This document shows, piece after piece, positions 48,811 through 61,406 of a stretch of 64,000 nt of DNA (the first letter of the stretch is position 1; every line of letters begins with the position of its first letter). This stretch comes from Vicia villosa. Taxonomy: Eukaryota > Streptophyta > Magnoliopsida > Fabales > Fabaceae. The notes beneath the pieces are model-generated. The model saw only the letters and a program-made list of their open reading frames with translations, was not told the origin of the DNA and searched no databases. The position numbers and the translations under genes were made by a program. The stretch lies in contig NW_026705001.1 of NCBI RefSeq assembly GCF_029867415.1, positions 154,501-218,500 on the forward strand, written 5' to 3'.

Positions 48811-50236
48811 TTTTTTCTAAACAAGGCTGGTTTATCATGTCTAATCCTCAGGCTCTTGTGTCCAGAATTTTCAAAGCAAGGTACTTTCCGAGATCTTCTT
48901 TCTTTGATGCACACCTTGGTAATAACCCCAGTTTTGTTTGGAGAGGTATTTGGAAGGCTCGAGAAGTTCTAACTTTGGGATGCAGGTGGAGTATTGGGGA
49001 TGGGAGCAATATAAAAGCAATGAACGAACCTTGGCTCTGTGGTAATTGTGACGGGTGTTTGGCTGGACCACAAATGCAAGGTGCGTATAATATTACGGTT
49101 AAGGATTTATTGCTGCCCAATGTTAAACAGTGGAATATGAGGGTTATTCGTGATTTGTTTGACTTTACAGTTACAAAAGAAATCTTACAAATGCCTTTGG
49201 TCGAGGAAGTTATGGTTGATAGATTGATTTGGAAGGGAGAAAAATATGGTTCTTATAGTGTCAGATCGGGGTACCACATCTGGAGGAAGGCGACGAAAAG
49301 AAATGGGGGAGTGGCGGAGAATAGCAACTGGAATAATCTTTGGAAGATATCGGCACCGGCTAGAGTAAAACATCTCCTTTGGAGAAATTGCAAGGAATGC
49401 CTCCCTACTAGAATGCGACTCCGTCAGCATCATGTTTCTTGTGCTCATAACTGTCCGTCTTGTGAAGATCCTCATGAAGACGATTGGCATGTTTTTTTTG
49501 GGTGTTCAGAAGCAATTTCCTCTTGGAGGGCAGCAGGTTTGTATAATGTTATATCTCCCCGTCTCCACTCTTTGGAGGATGCTAAATCCGTTATTATTGA
49601 TATTTGTTGCAAGGAAGATAGTCATGTTGCGGGTAGAGTAGCGGTAATGATAGAGGGCTTGTGGAGGAATAGAAATGATTGGCTTTGGAACAATGAAAAG
49701 GAAGATGCGACTAAACTTGGTTGGATTGCTTTGCACAAGTGGCAAGAATGGTTTTCTGCTCAACATATTCGACCCTCTGATGGTAACAACAGGGAGTTGG
49801 TTCATTGGACTCCACCGCCGAGTGGTAGCTTTAAGTGTAATGTGGATGCGGGTTTTAACCGTCAGTTTGGTACATCGAACCGGGGGCGGTGTCTTCGAGA
49901 TGATCATGGCGACTTTGTTATTGCTGGCACTGCTTGGGATGGTGGTTCTTTATCTATTCTGGAAGCGGAGGCTTTATCTCTCAAGGAAGCCATCCAAGGT
50001 GTTAGTTCCCTTCACATTGATCATGTCTTATTTGAAAGTGACTCTAAGGTGGTAGTCTATAGTCTACGGTCTAAATTAAGTGGTCAGATTTTAATTTGAT
50101 TATTTCTTCTATTAAGTTGTTGTTACTAGATTTTCCCAACTTTGAGGTAAAATTTGTTAAGCGTCAAGCAAACTTGGTTGCCCATACATTAGCTAAGGCG
50201 GCCAATTCTTGGTCTCGACGTATGTTACTTGAATAG
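48811..50236 (+). pseudogene. LINE ORF2 C-terminal part: zf-RVT and RNase H
   Basis: The open frame to 50099 starts after the reverse transcriptase core (MSNPQALVSRIFKARYFP; DAHLGNNPSFVWRGIW) and runs through the zinc-binding zf-RVT region (NCPSCEDPHEDDWHVFFGC near 49450-49505) into an RNase H domain (KCNVDAGFNRQFG, ILEAEALSLKEAI, LFESDSKVV). A one-base shift near 50085 moves the end into another frame, where VKRQANLVAHTLAKAAN follows to a stop at 50234-50236. Reverse transcriptase and endonuclease are absent. Long and clean for a dead copy, so the insertion is probably recent. Confidence 0.9.
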
Positions 50237-50305
50237 ATTCCTCTTTGTATTTCTTCTTATTTGATTAGTGAAAGAAGTTAAGTTTGCTTTTGTCAAAAAA
50301 AATAA
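48811..50305 (+). mobile_element. 5'-truncated LINE with 19-bp target duplication
   Basis: AAAATTAATTTTGGTTTTT occurs at 48792-48810 and 50306-50324, immediately outside the element. The right end is A-rich (GTCAAAAAAAATAA). This is the signature of target-primed reverse transcription of a LINE. Only the 3' part of ORF2 is present. Confidence 0.92.
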
Positions 50306-50790
50306 AAAATTAATTTTGGTTTTTGAAAAGTTCAAAACTCAAAACTAAAACTGATTTTAATTTTTTTTTTTTTTTAATTCAAAACAACAGAAAATAACCT
50401 CGAACCAAGCTTTAGCATGCATATAAATAAAACCAGTGGACGGCATAACACAAGACTAGCAGCAGCAGTTCAACATGTTAAACTAGATTCATCAATATCA
50501 TGTTTTGTGTAATGACATCAAACTATCAATAAAATAGCAAATGATTGACCCTCTTTTCTTTTTGTATTATTGTAAACAATTTCCTGAATGCTAATAAATG
50601 CTTAAATACAAGGCGTGATGGAAATCAACAGAAGGATTAATTTGATATTTGGGATCCCACTTTCCTTTATGATTTTCATGCTTCTATTCAGAGAGATAGA
50701 ATCACAAATATTTTAGATACATTTTTAAGGTAACATTCTCTAGCTACAAAATGTGAGAGAGAAATGTTGAACTAAAATGAGCACTAATCA
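50306..50790. other. Spacer and probable 3' UTR of the ELMO gene
   Basis: No coding region. The part near 50600-50790 is likely the ELMO 3' UTR on the - strand. Confidence 0.45.
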
Positions 50791-53700
50791 TCACAACAAG
50801 TTGTGAGCAGGTAAATCTTTTATACTGGAGATGTCTTCAAGAGCAAGCTCCCGCTCTAACTGCGTTCTTGTTGACTTCAAAACATCCTAAAGAAAAAAGC
50901 AAAATATCTTAAAGCAATAAGAACACTGTCAAAGAACAATAATAAATTAACCGGTGAGCAAAGAAAATTTTATATGATATATTACGTTAAATTCCATATA
51001 TGTAGCTCGCTTTGCTAGCCACTGAGCATCCATCATTTGAAAGGCGATGCAGAAAAGGATATCAAATGCCATTTCATCCTCCTCAAGCAGCCGTAGAAAA
51101 TAGATTCCTGACAAAGAAGATGGATGAACTGCAAGGAGAATAGTTCATCATCAGATGATTTCACATGAAACGTGAAGCAAACATACTTTTGGACTCTATC
51201 GTAGTTTGCAACAGAAACCCAAACATAATCTATGAATGTGACGTGATATGACAATATTTCATGGTATCTGTTTAGGTATTACGATTCTCAAAACCATTTT
51301 GTCAATAGCGCCTTTATTTTCACTCACGCATAATGTAATCAGTACAACCACTGAATTTCTCCTCAAGAGAATTCAAGTTACCTGATTGAAGATCCAGCAT
51401 CTGCACCAACATAAATGAAATATTGATTCCAGCTACTGCAAATGGATATTCCCATTCTGCTCTGTCTCCATCTTGTTTAAGCAATAATCGCTGGAATGAA
51501 GCCTATGACATTGCCAGGTAGAAATGTGCTAGACTAGTTAGAATCACCCGCTTAATTATTTGTCACAACTATGTAGAATATAAATGTAAATGCAATTATG
51601 GTAGAAGAAACTTACTGGATACTTCTGCGCAAAAAAGATGAGGTTCTCTAATGATATAAATCCTCCACCCCTGCAAAACCAAGATAATAAAATTCTTATG
51701 AATTCTTTCATAATTTTGAAAACACGTCAAGTTGTCGGCATAAAAAAAAGATATATCTTCCTAAATGTGGAGATATTTTTGTACACACTGTTCCGCTCAT
51801 TCTAATAAATGACTTAGGCATTCCATGAGTTGCATTTTTTTGTTCTTTTCAGTTAGTTGCTGCACTAAAACTTCAAGATTAGGCATATATTCCTCAAAAT
51901 GTTTTTTGAGGTAGTGTTTTTTAGTTAAGAATATGCCAGGGAGTTTAACCCTGATTCCAAAAGTAAACAAGAAACTATTAAAATTGAGTATAGATTGGGC
52001 TCAATTCAACCCTGATTCCAAAATTAAACAAGAAACTAATAAAATTGAGTATATATTGGGCTCAACTCAACCCCAAAAGCTAGTTCAAGTGATTTTGAGT
52101 ATGTAACCTATAGCTAACTAAAACCCTATTCATATTCAAGCCCCTACCCCATCTTGTTAGAGCAAAACATATAGCTTTTGACCACACACCTAAAATCTGT
52201 TGATGGGTCTGAACCTTGCCATCCCATTTCCTTCCAAAGATCTGATTTAAGTGAAGGAAGCTCCCTGTCAGGATAAGCCAATCTCCACAATAGTAAAAGA
52301 GCCTCCTGCACAACAACAAAAAAGAGATTAGAAAATGTAATTCTTTATCAAAATAAAATAAAATGTTAATTACAAGTTTATTTTCAAGTATTATATTATA
52401 GAATCTCAAAAGTATGCTATGGATAAATTAGATACATGGAGAGCAGTTTCCTTGGCCACTTGTTAGTTCATCCATGTAAGGAAACTCAATTTACAAATGT
52501 AAGCAAACTCAATTTATAAATGGTATCAGGTGCGTATCAAAACGACAGCAGGATTGGACAAACACAAAATATAGAAAGAAAAATCATTCATGTGATTAGG
52601 TGAGAAAAACATTAAATACATACTTGGTGCTCTGTTTTAGAACCATCAAAAGGGACTTCAAGCCGTTGCCGTAAGTTTCTTAGTCTTTCTTCCTAAGAAA
52701 GAAAGAAATATGAATAAATATGACATAAATACATGTAGCAGATTACTGAAAGTTAAAAAAACAAAAGCATACAGTCAGTGAAAATTATTGTTCGACAAAT
52801 GAGAACATTTACTTAACAACTATTTGATTAAAATTGATTGTTCAGATAACTTTTTCAATTATAATTCCCACAATTTTTATAAATCTCATGTGATCTTTAA
52901 TTAAAAAGGAAAAAAAACAAGTACGTTAATGGATATAGAACAATGCAACCAAATACATATCAATATCATCAAATTCCAATGAATTATCCATTACCCACCT
53001 ATTCTTTGCAAAAAAACAACACGGTGATAATATCCTATCAAGTGTTTTTATTATCTATTATTACCCACCTATTCAAGAAATTGTGTGGCAGTATCAAACC
53101 AAATCCGGTGATAATATCCTATCTAGTGTTTTTATCATCAAAAATCAGAATTTCCCCGGTCACCGTTTCTTTTTCAAAAGACAGAGGATGATTGAGTAAG
53201 GGGCTTTGGTGGAGTTCAATTCAAAGGTATGCTCAGATATGTCTACTAAGTTCATAATTTAGATCAACCATATTTTAGGATAGGGTTAACTTAAGATTGA
53301 AGTTGGTTACTTGATTTTGATCAAAACACACTTATAGAAATTTAAATAAGATATCACAATACATACCTGCACAGGACTAAGAGGTGGAGGCAGCATCCTA
53401 TTATTTTGTAAGTAAAGAGCATTAGAAGGAAGAGATAAAAGACGACCAAGAAGAGTCCCAGACCCTATTACAACGTTCGCTGCAAAGGCAATATGAAATG
53501 ATTGATCACATGTCAGATAATCACAACTAAAATCATGCAATTTGCATTTTATTTTTATTTGTACACCAGTCAACAATGGGGAAAAGGTAGATATAAAACA
53601 TACATAAGAACCAGATTTTCCCCATAGTCCATAAATGATATTTTCAAAAATGAAAAAAATATATAAGCAATCCCTTTGATAGTAAATTCATCTATTTACA

Positions 53701-54757
53701 AAAACAACAAACACCAAAGAGTGTAAACATGATTATCAAATTGTGAATTCGATAATCAAATCTTGTCATGAGTTGTAAGATTCATACATGAACTTCAAAA
53801 CAATCAATGAATAGTTCATAAAACAAAATGACAAATAAAATGTAGCTGAATAAACAAAATTTAGCAGTAAGTTGCAATTCATTATCAAAATTAATTGAGA
53901 ATCGAGCTGTGATTCATATTCAAAATTGATATGCGCAGCGCCGTCGATTCAGTCAACAAATACTCAAGACAAGCTCCAAAAGAAATGCTCGATCGAGCAA
54001 ATCCTACAACTAATTCTTTTAGCCGACACTCTAAACGTAAAATTTCAGATTCAGAGGAAAAATAGATCATCAACTTTCCTAACAAATCATTTGTAATAGG
54101 ATTTTATTCGCTCCATTACTATCACTAGTGGAAAATATGTCCACAATCCTCTAGCATAGAATGTACGAACTGAGAAGTTCAGAGGAAAAATGGATCATCA
54201 ACTTTCCTGATAAATCATTTGGAATAGGAATTATTCACTCCATAACTATCACTAATGGTAAATAAGTCCACAGTCAGCTAGCATAGAATGTAAAAACTGA
54301 GAAACAATCTAATATTGCTTTTCACTAGACAATTAAAGCAAAACAATTTATACTCAATTATCACTAACAATGTCAAGTATAAATTAATGGCAAGCCAAAT
54401 CGCCGTACACATACCTAACCACTGTGCCCATTGCGCAATAAGGTTCGAAAACAAGAATGTCCAATGAATTTGAGCCTTCTTTCTCTCATCATCCCACAAA
54501 TCTTCAAGTGTACATATCTTCATAATCGATAAACATAACATTAAAAAACATAAAATCAAACAAAAACAAAATGAACTAAACCCCTACTCCCAAAATAAAA
54601 AACAACAACAATTTCAAACCTTCTTGTTCTCAATATAATCATCACCCCCCAACAACGGCTCATTCAAAGAATCAAACTCCGAAGCATCCAAATGATCCTT
54701 CCTTTTACCATCGACATCCCCATGATGGAGCCTTCTCCTCAACGTTTTTGAAGACAT
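50791..54757 (-). CDS. ELMO/CED-12 domain protein (9 coding exons)
   Basis: Exons, 5' to 3' on the - strand: 54757-54620, 54517-54415, 53479-53367, 52692-52624, 52305-52190, 51670-51616, 51502-51382, 51107-50986, 50886-50791; all GT-AG; 310 aa ending AHNLL. It starts MSSKTLRRRLHHGDVDGKRK, then TLEDLWDDERKK, IAQWAQWLANVVIGSGTLLG, EERLRNLRQRLEVPFDG, LLLLWRLAYPDRELPSLKS. Exons 5-6 hold the ELMO signature W-x3-G-W-Q-x3-P-x-T-D-F-R-G-x-G followed by L-x2-L; the Arg codon is split by intron 5. The Arg is the proposed catalytic residue in animal ELMOD proteins, GTPase-activating proteins for ARF-family GTPases. A role in ARF regulation and membrane traffic here is inferred. Introns 2, 3 and 5 contain tandem duplications. 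Confidence 0.95.
51944..52072. repeat. 61-bp tandem duplication in ELMO intron 5
   Basis: AACCCTGATTCCAAAA and AACAAGAAACTA with GATTGGGCTCAA recur with a 61-bp period (51947 and 52008). Confidence 0.9.
52991..53140. repeat. ~75-bp tandem duplication in ELMO intron 3
   Basis: TTACCCACCTATTC recurs at 52991 and 53061, and CGGTGATAATATCCTATC at about 53022 and 53106; the units differ by a short insertion. Confidence 0.85.
54050..54304. repeat. 128-bp tandem duplication in ELMO intron 2
   Basis: Units start TTCAGAGGAAAAAT at 54050 and 54178 and end AACTGAGAA; AGATCATCAACTTTCCT and CTAGCATAGAATGTA occur in both. About 10 percent diverged by eye. Confidence 0.9.
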
Positions 54758-55145
54758 TAAAACTCTTCTTTACTATATATCTCAGCCTACAAGTCAAAAA
54801 AAAAAATTCACAATTCTAAAATCCCAAAACCACCAAGTTCATCAATTCTAACAAAACCCCATTATGTTCATAACAAGCACCATACAAAATTAACCTCTCA
54901 AATTACTCAACTCAATGAAAATCAACACAATATACAAATCAACATAACTGAATTTCAAAAGGGGCAATAGCAATAGCAATAGCAATAGCAACAATAACAC
55001 ATACAGCATATAAACCCTAATTTCAAGTAAACGGAAATTCAAATCAACAAATTGTTAACAACAGTACCTGAATTTTTCTCAGACTGAAACGAATCTCAGT
55101 ACGAAAATGCAAAGTAACAAAAATATTTTTAGGGTTTTATAAATA
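54758..55145 (-). promoter_or_regulatory. ELMO 5' UTR with probable intron and TATA box
   Basis: On the - strand a donor (CAG|GTACTG) at 55067 and an acceptor (CTTGTAG|GCTGAG) at 54787 bound a probable 281-bp 5' UTR intron ending 29 bases before the ATG. TATAAA at 55141-55136 lies about 70 bases upstream of the donor, a sensible place for a core promoter. The intron is predicted, not proven. Confidence 0.5.
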
Positions 55146-56110
55146 AAATTGAAATTGGAAGAAAATCATAAATTGTTTTTACTTTTCGTGCTTGAAAAGG
55201 AAGAAAAAAAGAACTTTTCCTTAAAAATAAAAGAATAAAAAAAAAAGTTAAAATAAAGAAATAAATGAAGGGTGACGTGTCTGTGACAGTAGCGTGTTGG
55301 TAGAGACAGGTCAAATGCGTGCTGGGTGTGGAAACTCTTTGACTAATTTTGAAGATAAATAGATTCTATTTTTAATTTTTGTTTTCATGGAATTTTTAGT
55401 AGACTTAATTTGAGCATTTTTTAGGATAATTGTATTTTGTTATGTGTCAATTTTCTAAAAAAAATGTTTTATTAGGAAATTTTTCTAAATAAACTACTTC
55501 CCAACTGTATCTAACAGTAAATTTTTTATGTAAACATTGTAATTGTTTGTTTGAGTTGAGTTGTAAATCCATATTTGAGCTTTTATTCTAGTAGTATTGA
55601 TGTATTTTATTAACTGTTAGTCTCAAAAAATAGTAAATATAGATTTTATAAATTTATATTGAAAATAATGTATTTCAGTTAATATAATCAATTAAATTTG
55701 CAATTATAATTATTTTTAAAAACATATATAATTAATTTAAATAACAAATGAGTGGAGTTAATTATCTCGTTAAATTATTTTGGTTGGTATTGATAGTTAT
55801 ATAAAAATATTAAAATAAAGACATGTTTGAACTTGCGATACATATGCGAGTTCGAGACCACAACACAAAATATTGTTATCAAGTGGAATTATTGAACTTA
55901 AACAATTTAAAAAAATTATATTGATAAAGTATAAAAAAAAATAGAAAAGTACTAAAAATATATACTTAGTAATTGATTAATTAAGTTTAAATTAGAACCT
56001 TGATTTTGAGTAGCTCAACTAGTTTTTAATATGTCGAAAGAGGAAAGGCAATAGTCTTTTTATGAACATTTCTGAAATTGAGGTCTAATTTTAAATGTTT
56101 CAAACTTTAA
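55146..56110. other. Spacer without recognised genes
   Basis: AT-rich; the part next to 55145 is probably upstream promoter of the ELMO gene. Confidence 0.4.
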
Positions 56111-56500
56111 GGCTATGTTTGGGAGTTTGGAGGGGAAGGGAGGGGAAGGCTTTGGAAAATAGGAAGAATTGGATGAAAATGCTAAAAAGATTTTGGATAG
56201 GAGGGTTTTGGAGGGTTTGAGTTTACTCATAACACCAAAAACCTCATAAAATGGGGGAACTCAAAAATTGTATTAAAGGAGGGTTTTGGAGGATTTTGAA
56301 GGGCTTACATAAATTTTCCAAATATCTTTTAGGTTGTTATAGTTTTATGAAAATTAAAAATTTAGTAATGATAATGACTCTTTTATCATTCTAAACAAAA
56401 TCATTTTTTCAAAAAATGTTAAATATTTTCCTACATTTTTTTAAAATTTAATTTTTGGAAGTCTTCCCCTCCCCTCCCCTCCAAACTCCCAAACATAGCC
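56111..56500. mobile_element. PIF/Harbinger-like MITE (GGCTATGTTTGGGAG ends)
   Basis: The left end GGCTATGTTTGGGAGTTTGG continues into GAGGGGAAGGGAGGGGAAG; the right end is its near-exact inverse, ending CCAAACTCCCAAACATAGCC. TAA flanks both sides (56108-56110, 56501-56503). The terminal repeat is nearly 40 bp. No coding capacity. Confidence 0.92.
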
Positions 56501-57959
56501 TAAGAGTTTAAACTTAAAATTCTAAGACGAAATAAATTTAAAATAAATAAGTTTTTTAAAGTTAAATCTCTCAAAATTAAAATTAGTCTTCAAAGCTTCT
56601 ACTTTTTTATCTAAAAAATTTTATTTCAAAATTATATTTTTCAAGCATATCTTTTTGGCTTTTATGAGAAAAAAATTGAAATTATTTTTTAAAATTTAAA
56701 GTCCAAATATATGTATTTTTTAAATAGTTTAAAAAACAATATTTAAATGAATTATATTTTTTGAAAATACAAATTAAAAAAAAAAACAAATTTTTTTTGT
56801 TACAAATAGAGTTTTAAGTTCAAGAAGTTGTTCATTGGATCTTTATTAATTCTCTCGCACTCTTTAAAAAACTAAAAATACCTCTTGCATCATTAGAAGT
56901 AGGAGGTACGGTATAAATATTTTGAACTCGACCAACCATGCCCTGAATTTTAAAGGAAAAATCTGTTTTATTGGGAGCGGGGACGGGGCAGACGGGAATG
57001 TTAGTATCTCATCCGCACCCATCCCGCTTTGTCCCCAGTTATTAAATTTAATTTATTATTCTTAGTTGTAATAATTTTATTATTCATTTAGCCTTATTAA
57101 TATTAAGATAACAAGTTTAATAGAATTATTACTCTTTTTTAAAAATATATAATAAATAAGAATGACCAAGTATTATGATTATTTTTAAAATGATCAAGTA
57201 CTTAGTTTAGTTATTGGTTTTTATTGCTATAAAAAAATATGTATTTAAAAAATTAAAAAAAAAAAACTACAATTTATGGGAATTGGAAGGGAGTAGTCAA
57301 TTTGTTACCTTTGACTGGACTTGGGGCACGGCGCGGCTAGTGAAGAGAGGAGGGGTGGGGATGATATTACTTAAACTCACCCTTACCCAGCCCCCGTTGT
57401 AATGCCTAGTCCGGAGTTTGAATTTAGGCGCACCACATGCTACAACAAACCATGCCCATCAGAAAAACACTAATTCCAAAAATATATACGTCTAAATTAT
57501 AATCTTCAGAAACACCCTAAGAAAATTGATATCCATATACACTCTTTTAAATAACATGACCCGTATTTTCCTCCTCATTTCCTTACATCTGAAATTAAGT
57601 GAAAAAGCACACACATAACCTCTCAAAATTCTGGACTCAACATTCTTTAAAAAAAATCTCTCAATTTTCACTCATTTTATTCAGAGTAAGTTCCTTAATC
57701 AATTTTGATCATTCATTTCTCACATTTGAAGAGTAATTCAATAAATTTCTCATCATTGCCTTACTTTTTGTTTTGATGCATCCAAAATTTTCATAGATTT
57801 TAGGGTTTATATTGGTATGAATTATGATACGTCAAATCCAAATTTTGAAATCCTGATTGTTAATGCGGAAACCACAATCAACACTACTAATACGAAAAGC
57901 TAAAATTAGATTGTTACTTTAATCAGAGACAACGTAGACCTCAAACATCTTTTGGCTCA
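56501..57959. other. Spacer with a GC-rich element fragment
   Basis: AT-rich, no gene. 56970-57045 (GGAGCGGGGACGGGGCAGAC and CATCCCGCTTTGTCCCC) and 57310-57400 (GGGGCACGGCGCGGC; CACCCTTACCCAGCCCCC) are GC-rich patches like worn fragments of the TAGGGGTGGCAAA hAT MITE family, but no intact ends remain. Confidence 0.4.
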
Positions 57960-58430
57960 ATCTAAGGGAGAGAAAATCGTGACTCATTGCTTAATCACTC
58001 AAACGGTGTTTGACCTTAAAAATATGAAAAATGTGTCATGATTGGCGCATTTTTCTTGTACTCATACCAATATTCTAAGATTTTGACATAAGTCCAGCTC
58101 ACCAAAAGTAGTGCGAATGGGGCAATTCCCAAGTGATTCAGAATGCTCTCCTCAAAGTCATTGAAAGGAATGCAGAAACTTGTTATGGAAAATAAACATT
58201 CATGGAAAGGAATGGCACACCCCTTCATACTTCTTACACACCATTTTGTTTCCTATGGGAAAAGTAATCCTCAATTCGAGGGGGAACCATCTCGATGAAA
58301 GCATGATCCCGACAGCCATTACCAGTGAAGACAAATATGACATCTAACATTTCTTGGTCCACCCACATAGTTAAATTGTCTTCCATTACATTTTGGGTTC
58401 CTTGGCATGAGTTATCCATTTTAAAACTAC
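57960..58430 (-). pseudogene. Gypsy-type gag-like fragment
   Basis: On the - strand 58419-58234 reads MLDVIFVFTGNGCRDHAFIE, then EMVPPRIEDYFSHRKQNGV. 58228-58016 reads PFHECLFSITSFCIPFNDFE, then ILNHLGIAPFALLLVSWTYV and EYWYEYKKNAP. This matches the pattern of the plant 'putative gypsy type transposon' N-terminal domain (PF04195-like). A stop and frame change separate the halves. Confidence 0.55.
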
Positions 58431-58789
58431 TGCCAACACATCAAAAAGACAAAACATCTTTTTTGATCCCTCAACTATACCCTTGGGCTCAGATTGGTCT
58501 CTTAATTTTTTTCGTGTCACCTTGATCCTTTAACTTTTAAATAGAGGCGTATGATTCCTTTTTGCCTACTTCGTTAGTCAAAGTTTGTTAAAAATCTACG
58601 TGGCGGTGACAGGTGGATTTGACCAACTCTTGTGATGGAGTTAGGGTTGGAAAAATCGATGTTAAACATTATTGCTGAAATTTTAGGTTTTGCTCTTAGT
58701 CATCTTCCTCAAATTCACTAACTTTCCCAAGTCCAAAACCCCACAACAACATCAATGCATAACAACTTTACCACTACCAGACCTATTAT

Positions 58790-60235
58790 CTCCCATTTTT
58801 CATAGCTTGTTGTAATTGTGTTTCATTAAACAAATTTGTTGTCTTGCCTATTGTAAATACAGGTGCCTACTATAAATACAGGGTATCCTCTGCGCACAAC
58901 TGTAGAGAATAATTTGTAATCCCTCGAACTGTGTAGGACCATATAGGCGATCAAGTTCTCCCTCTAGAGATTTAACACTACTGCTTTCCCAGTCAAAAAT
59001 CGAACTCAAAATCTGTGATTAAGCTGTGAGAGATAATTCATCTACTTTGCATAATAGTGTTTATAGTAATTCACATACATCTTTTAAATTATGAATACCA
59101 GGGTCATCCTCATTTTTTGAAGTTCTAAAATAGGTTCTCAACGTTTGTAATATCTCTCCACCATCTAAGACATCTATTTAGCTATGTTCAGATTGTTGCT
59201 TTGGAAAATAACATTGCCTTATTTCTCCCTCCTCCTCAATTGTTTATAAAAAATCCCTTTGAACTTGTTGTTTTTGACCTCTGAGGACCCATCCCTATGA
59301 AAATCATTTAATGGCTATACAAATTTTCATATTTGTGTTGATGTCTTTTCTATATTTGTTTGGGTTTTTTCTTTAGCTCTTGCGTCTAATACCATGGATA
59401 AATTTATACAATTTGAAGTCATGATTGAACTTCAGTTCGGCTACAAAATTAAATATGTGGCTACAAAATTAAATATGTCCAAAGTGATAAAGGAGGCGAT
59501 TTCTCCATTTCACTAAGTATCTTACAACCCTAGGCATTGTTCATCATCTAGCTTGTCCACACACCCATCGACAAAATGGTTTTGGTAGAGAGAAAACATA
59601 GGAATATTGTTGAAACATATGTTAACTTACACTCTTAGCTCAAGTAAAAATTTCACTATAATATTAGGACCAAGCTTTTGCTACTGCTGCTTACCTCATT
59701 AATAACCGTCTACCAATTCCATTCTTGGTCACAAATCTCCCTACTTTGTCCTTCTACATAAAATCAGGATTGCATAATTCTTAGAACCTTTTGGATGTGA
59801 TTGTTTTCCTTTCCTTTCTCCCTACAATTCAAACAAACTTGATTAATGTAGATCTCAAGAGTGTGTTTTTCTAGGATATTTCATGTATCCCAAAGGTTAC
59901 AAATGATTGTATTTACAACTCTAAAAATGTAATATTTAATGAACTCAAATTTCCATACTATGTGATCATATCCAAAGAGTCCTCTTCTCATACTTTTGTT
60001 CCTACACACTCCTTAGCAGATTGGATAACCTCAACTTTATCCTTATTTATTCCTACACACTCTACTAATCATATACTTAGTCTTCACTTGCATACATCAC
60101 CACATCTTCCTCAACACCAAATCTTGCAAACTTTATTCCTTATGTGCCTAGTCCACAACCTACACAGCTTTCCAAAATCTTATTTAGTCTCTTAAAATGA
60201 GATTACAACCTCACCCACCTCACCTCTTACACCCC
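58790..60235 (+). pseudogene. Copia integrase remnant with possible LTR piece
   Basis: About 59395-59600 in shifting frames reads DKFIQFEVMIELQFGYKIKY, then YLTTLGIVHHLACPHTHRQN, a copia integrase core. 59690-59910 continues with ILGHKSPYFVLLHKIRI, EPFGCDCFPFLSPYNSNKLD and ECVFLGYFMYPKGYK, the conserved region after the core. Upstream near 58870 CTATAAATACAGGG may be an LTR TATA region. Numerous stops; no reverse transcriptase. Confidence 0.75.
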
Positions 60236-60239
60236 AAAC

Positions 60240-60241
<2 letters not shown>

Positions 60242-60312
<71 letters not shown>
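60242..60312. repeat. (CT)n microsatellite, ~70 bp
   Basis: Uninterrupted CT dinucleotides at the end of the copia remnant. Confidence 0.98.
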
Positions 60313-60315
<3 letters not shown>

Positions 60316-60960
60316 AATACATTTTCACCACTACATTTTATAGCTTCAACCACCACAATCCAAAACTCTTAATTTGTCTCTTTTATTACAACTACCAATT
60401 CTAGCTCTAACCAAAATTCCATACCACTGTCACTACTTCCTGTTATTCATAATGTCTGCCTAGGGTTCTTCATGGTATTTGTTAGAAAAACTTAATCGAA
60501 CCAAATCAAACCATAGTAAAAATTCATTTGAACTGAATCGAATCGTTTCAATTTACTAAAAAATGAGCTAAACCAAAATTATTAGTTTCGTATACCGTTT
60601 CGAAATTCTAAACCGTTAAAAGATAATTTTTTTCAAACGGAACTGTTTATCAAAGAATTGAACTGTTAAGCTATTTTTCAAAAATAAAAATTTTTAAGAT
60701 TAACTTTTTTAAGCATTTTTTCAGTTTTGGTTCGGTTCGAGTTCAATTTCAGTTCGATTTGATTTCAGTTAGGGTTTGGTTCTAGAACTATTTGTGCATA
60801 ATGATTTGGTTCACTAACCAACTATAACGGTTTGGTTATTTTAACTTCAGTTCAGTTTAATTTAGTTCTTAGTTTTTTTTTAACAGCCTTAATGATAATG
60901 TCGTCTCATGCCAAAAATGGCATCAACCAACTTAGACTACATCTCACCCTTAAATGATAT
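60313..60960. other. Spacer with GGTTCGGTTCGA-type repeats
   Basis: No gene. 60490-60860 holds facing words such as AACCAAATCAAACCATAG and GGTTTGGTTATTTTAAC, as in worn hAT-type MITEs. Ends cannot be fixed. Confidence 0.4.
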
Positions 60961-60966
60961 TAACCC

Positions 60967-61135
60967 GAGAGGGTTGACCTAGTGGGAGGGTGTTTGGGTC
61001 TCAAGGGTTTGCTCCCCTTGAAGTCCTGAATTCGAAGGAGCCTAGGACCAACTTTCAGAGGCTACATGGGGCAGTAATGCTCTCGGGTGGATTAGTTGGT
61101 ACAGAAGAAATGAGACCACTCTATAAAAAAAACCC
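60967..61135 (+). mobile_element. Probable tRNA-derived SINE
   Basis: Near the start, GGTTGACCTAGTGGGAGG resembles a tRNA A box (TRGYNNARNGG), and 40-50 bases later CCTGAATTCGAAGGAGCC resembles a worn B box (GGTTCGANNCC). The body continues GGCTACATGGGGCAGTAATG and ends with a short A-rich stretch. It resembles Au-type plant SINEs as I recall them. The next sequence is a long (AT)n. Confidence 0.55.
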
Positions 61136-61154
61136 TTAAATGATATTACACATA

Positions 61155-61282
<128 letters not shown>

Positions 61283-61406
61283 GAGTGTCCGATCTATCTT
61301 TTAAAAAACTTTCAAAAACACAAATAGAAAGTGGATTCCACCGTTTATTAATTTATCTACACGTGTATTTTTCTTTTAAAATATAAGATATTTTGAATAC
61401 AAAGAA

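Noticed and set aside
49185..49907. - strand open frames opposite the LINE
   Set aside because: They are reflections of the coding strand of the LINE with no motif of their own.
48774..50099. 441-codon open frame as a host gene
   Set aside because: It is the longest open frame, but it encodes LINE zf-RVT and RNase H, is bracketed by a 19-bp target duplication, and begins inside the duplicated flank.
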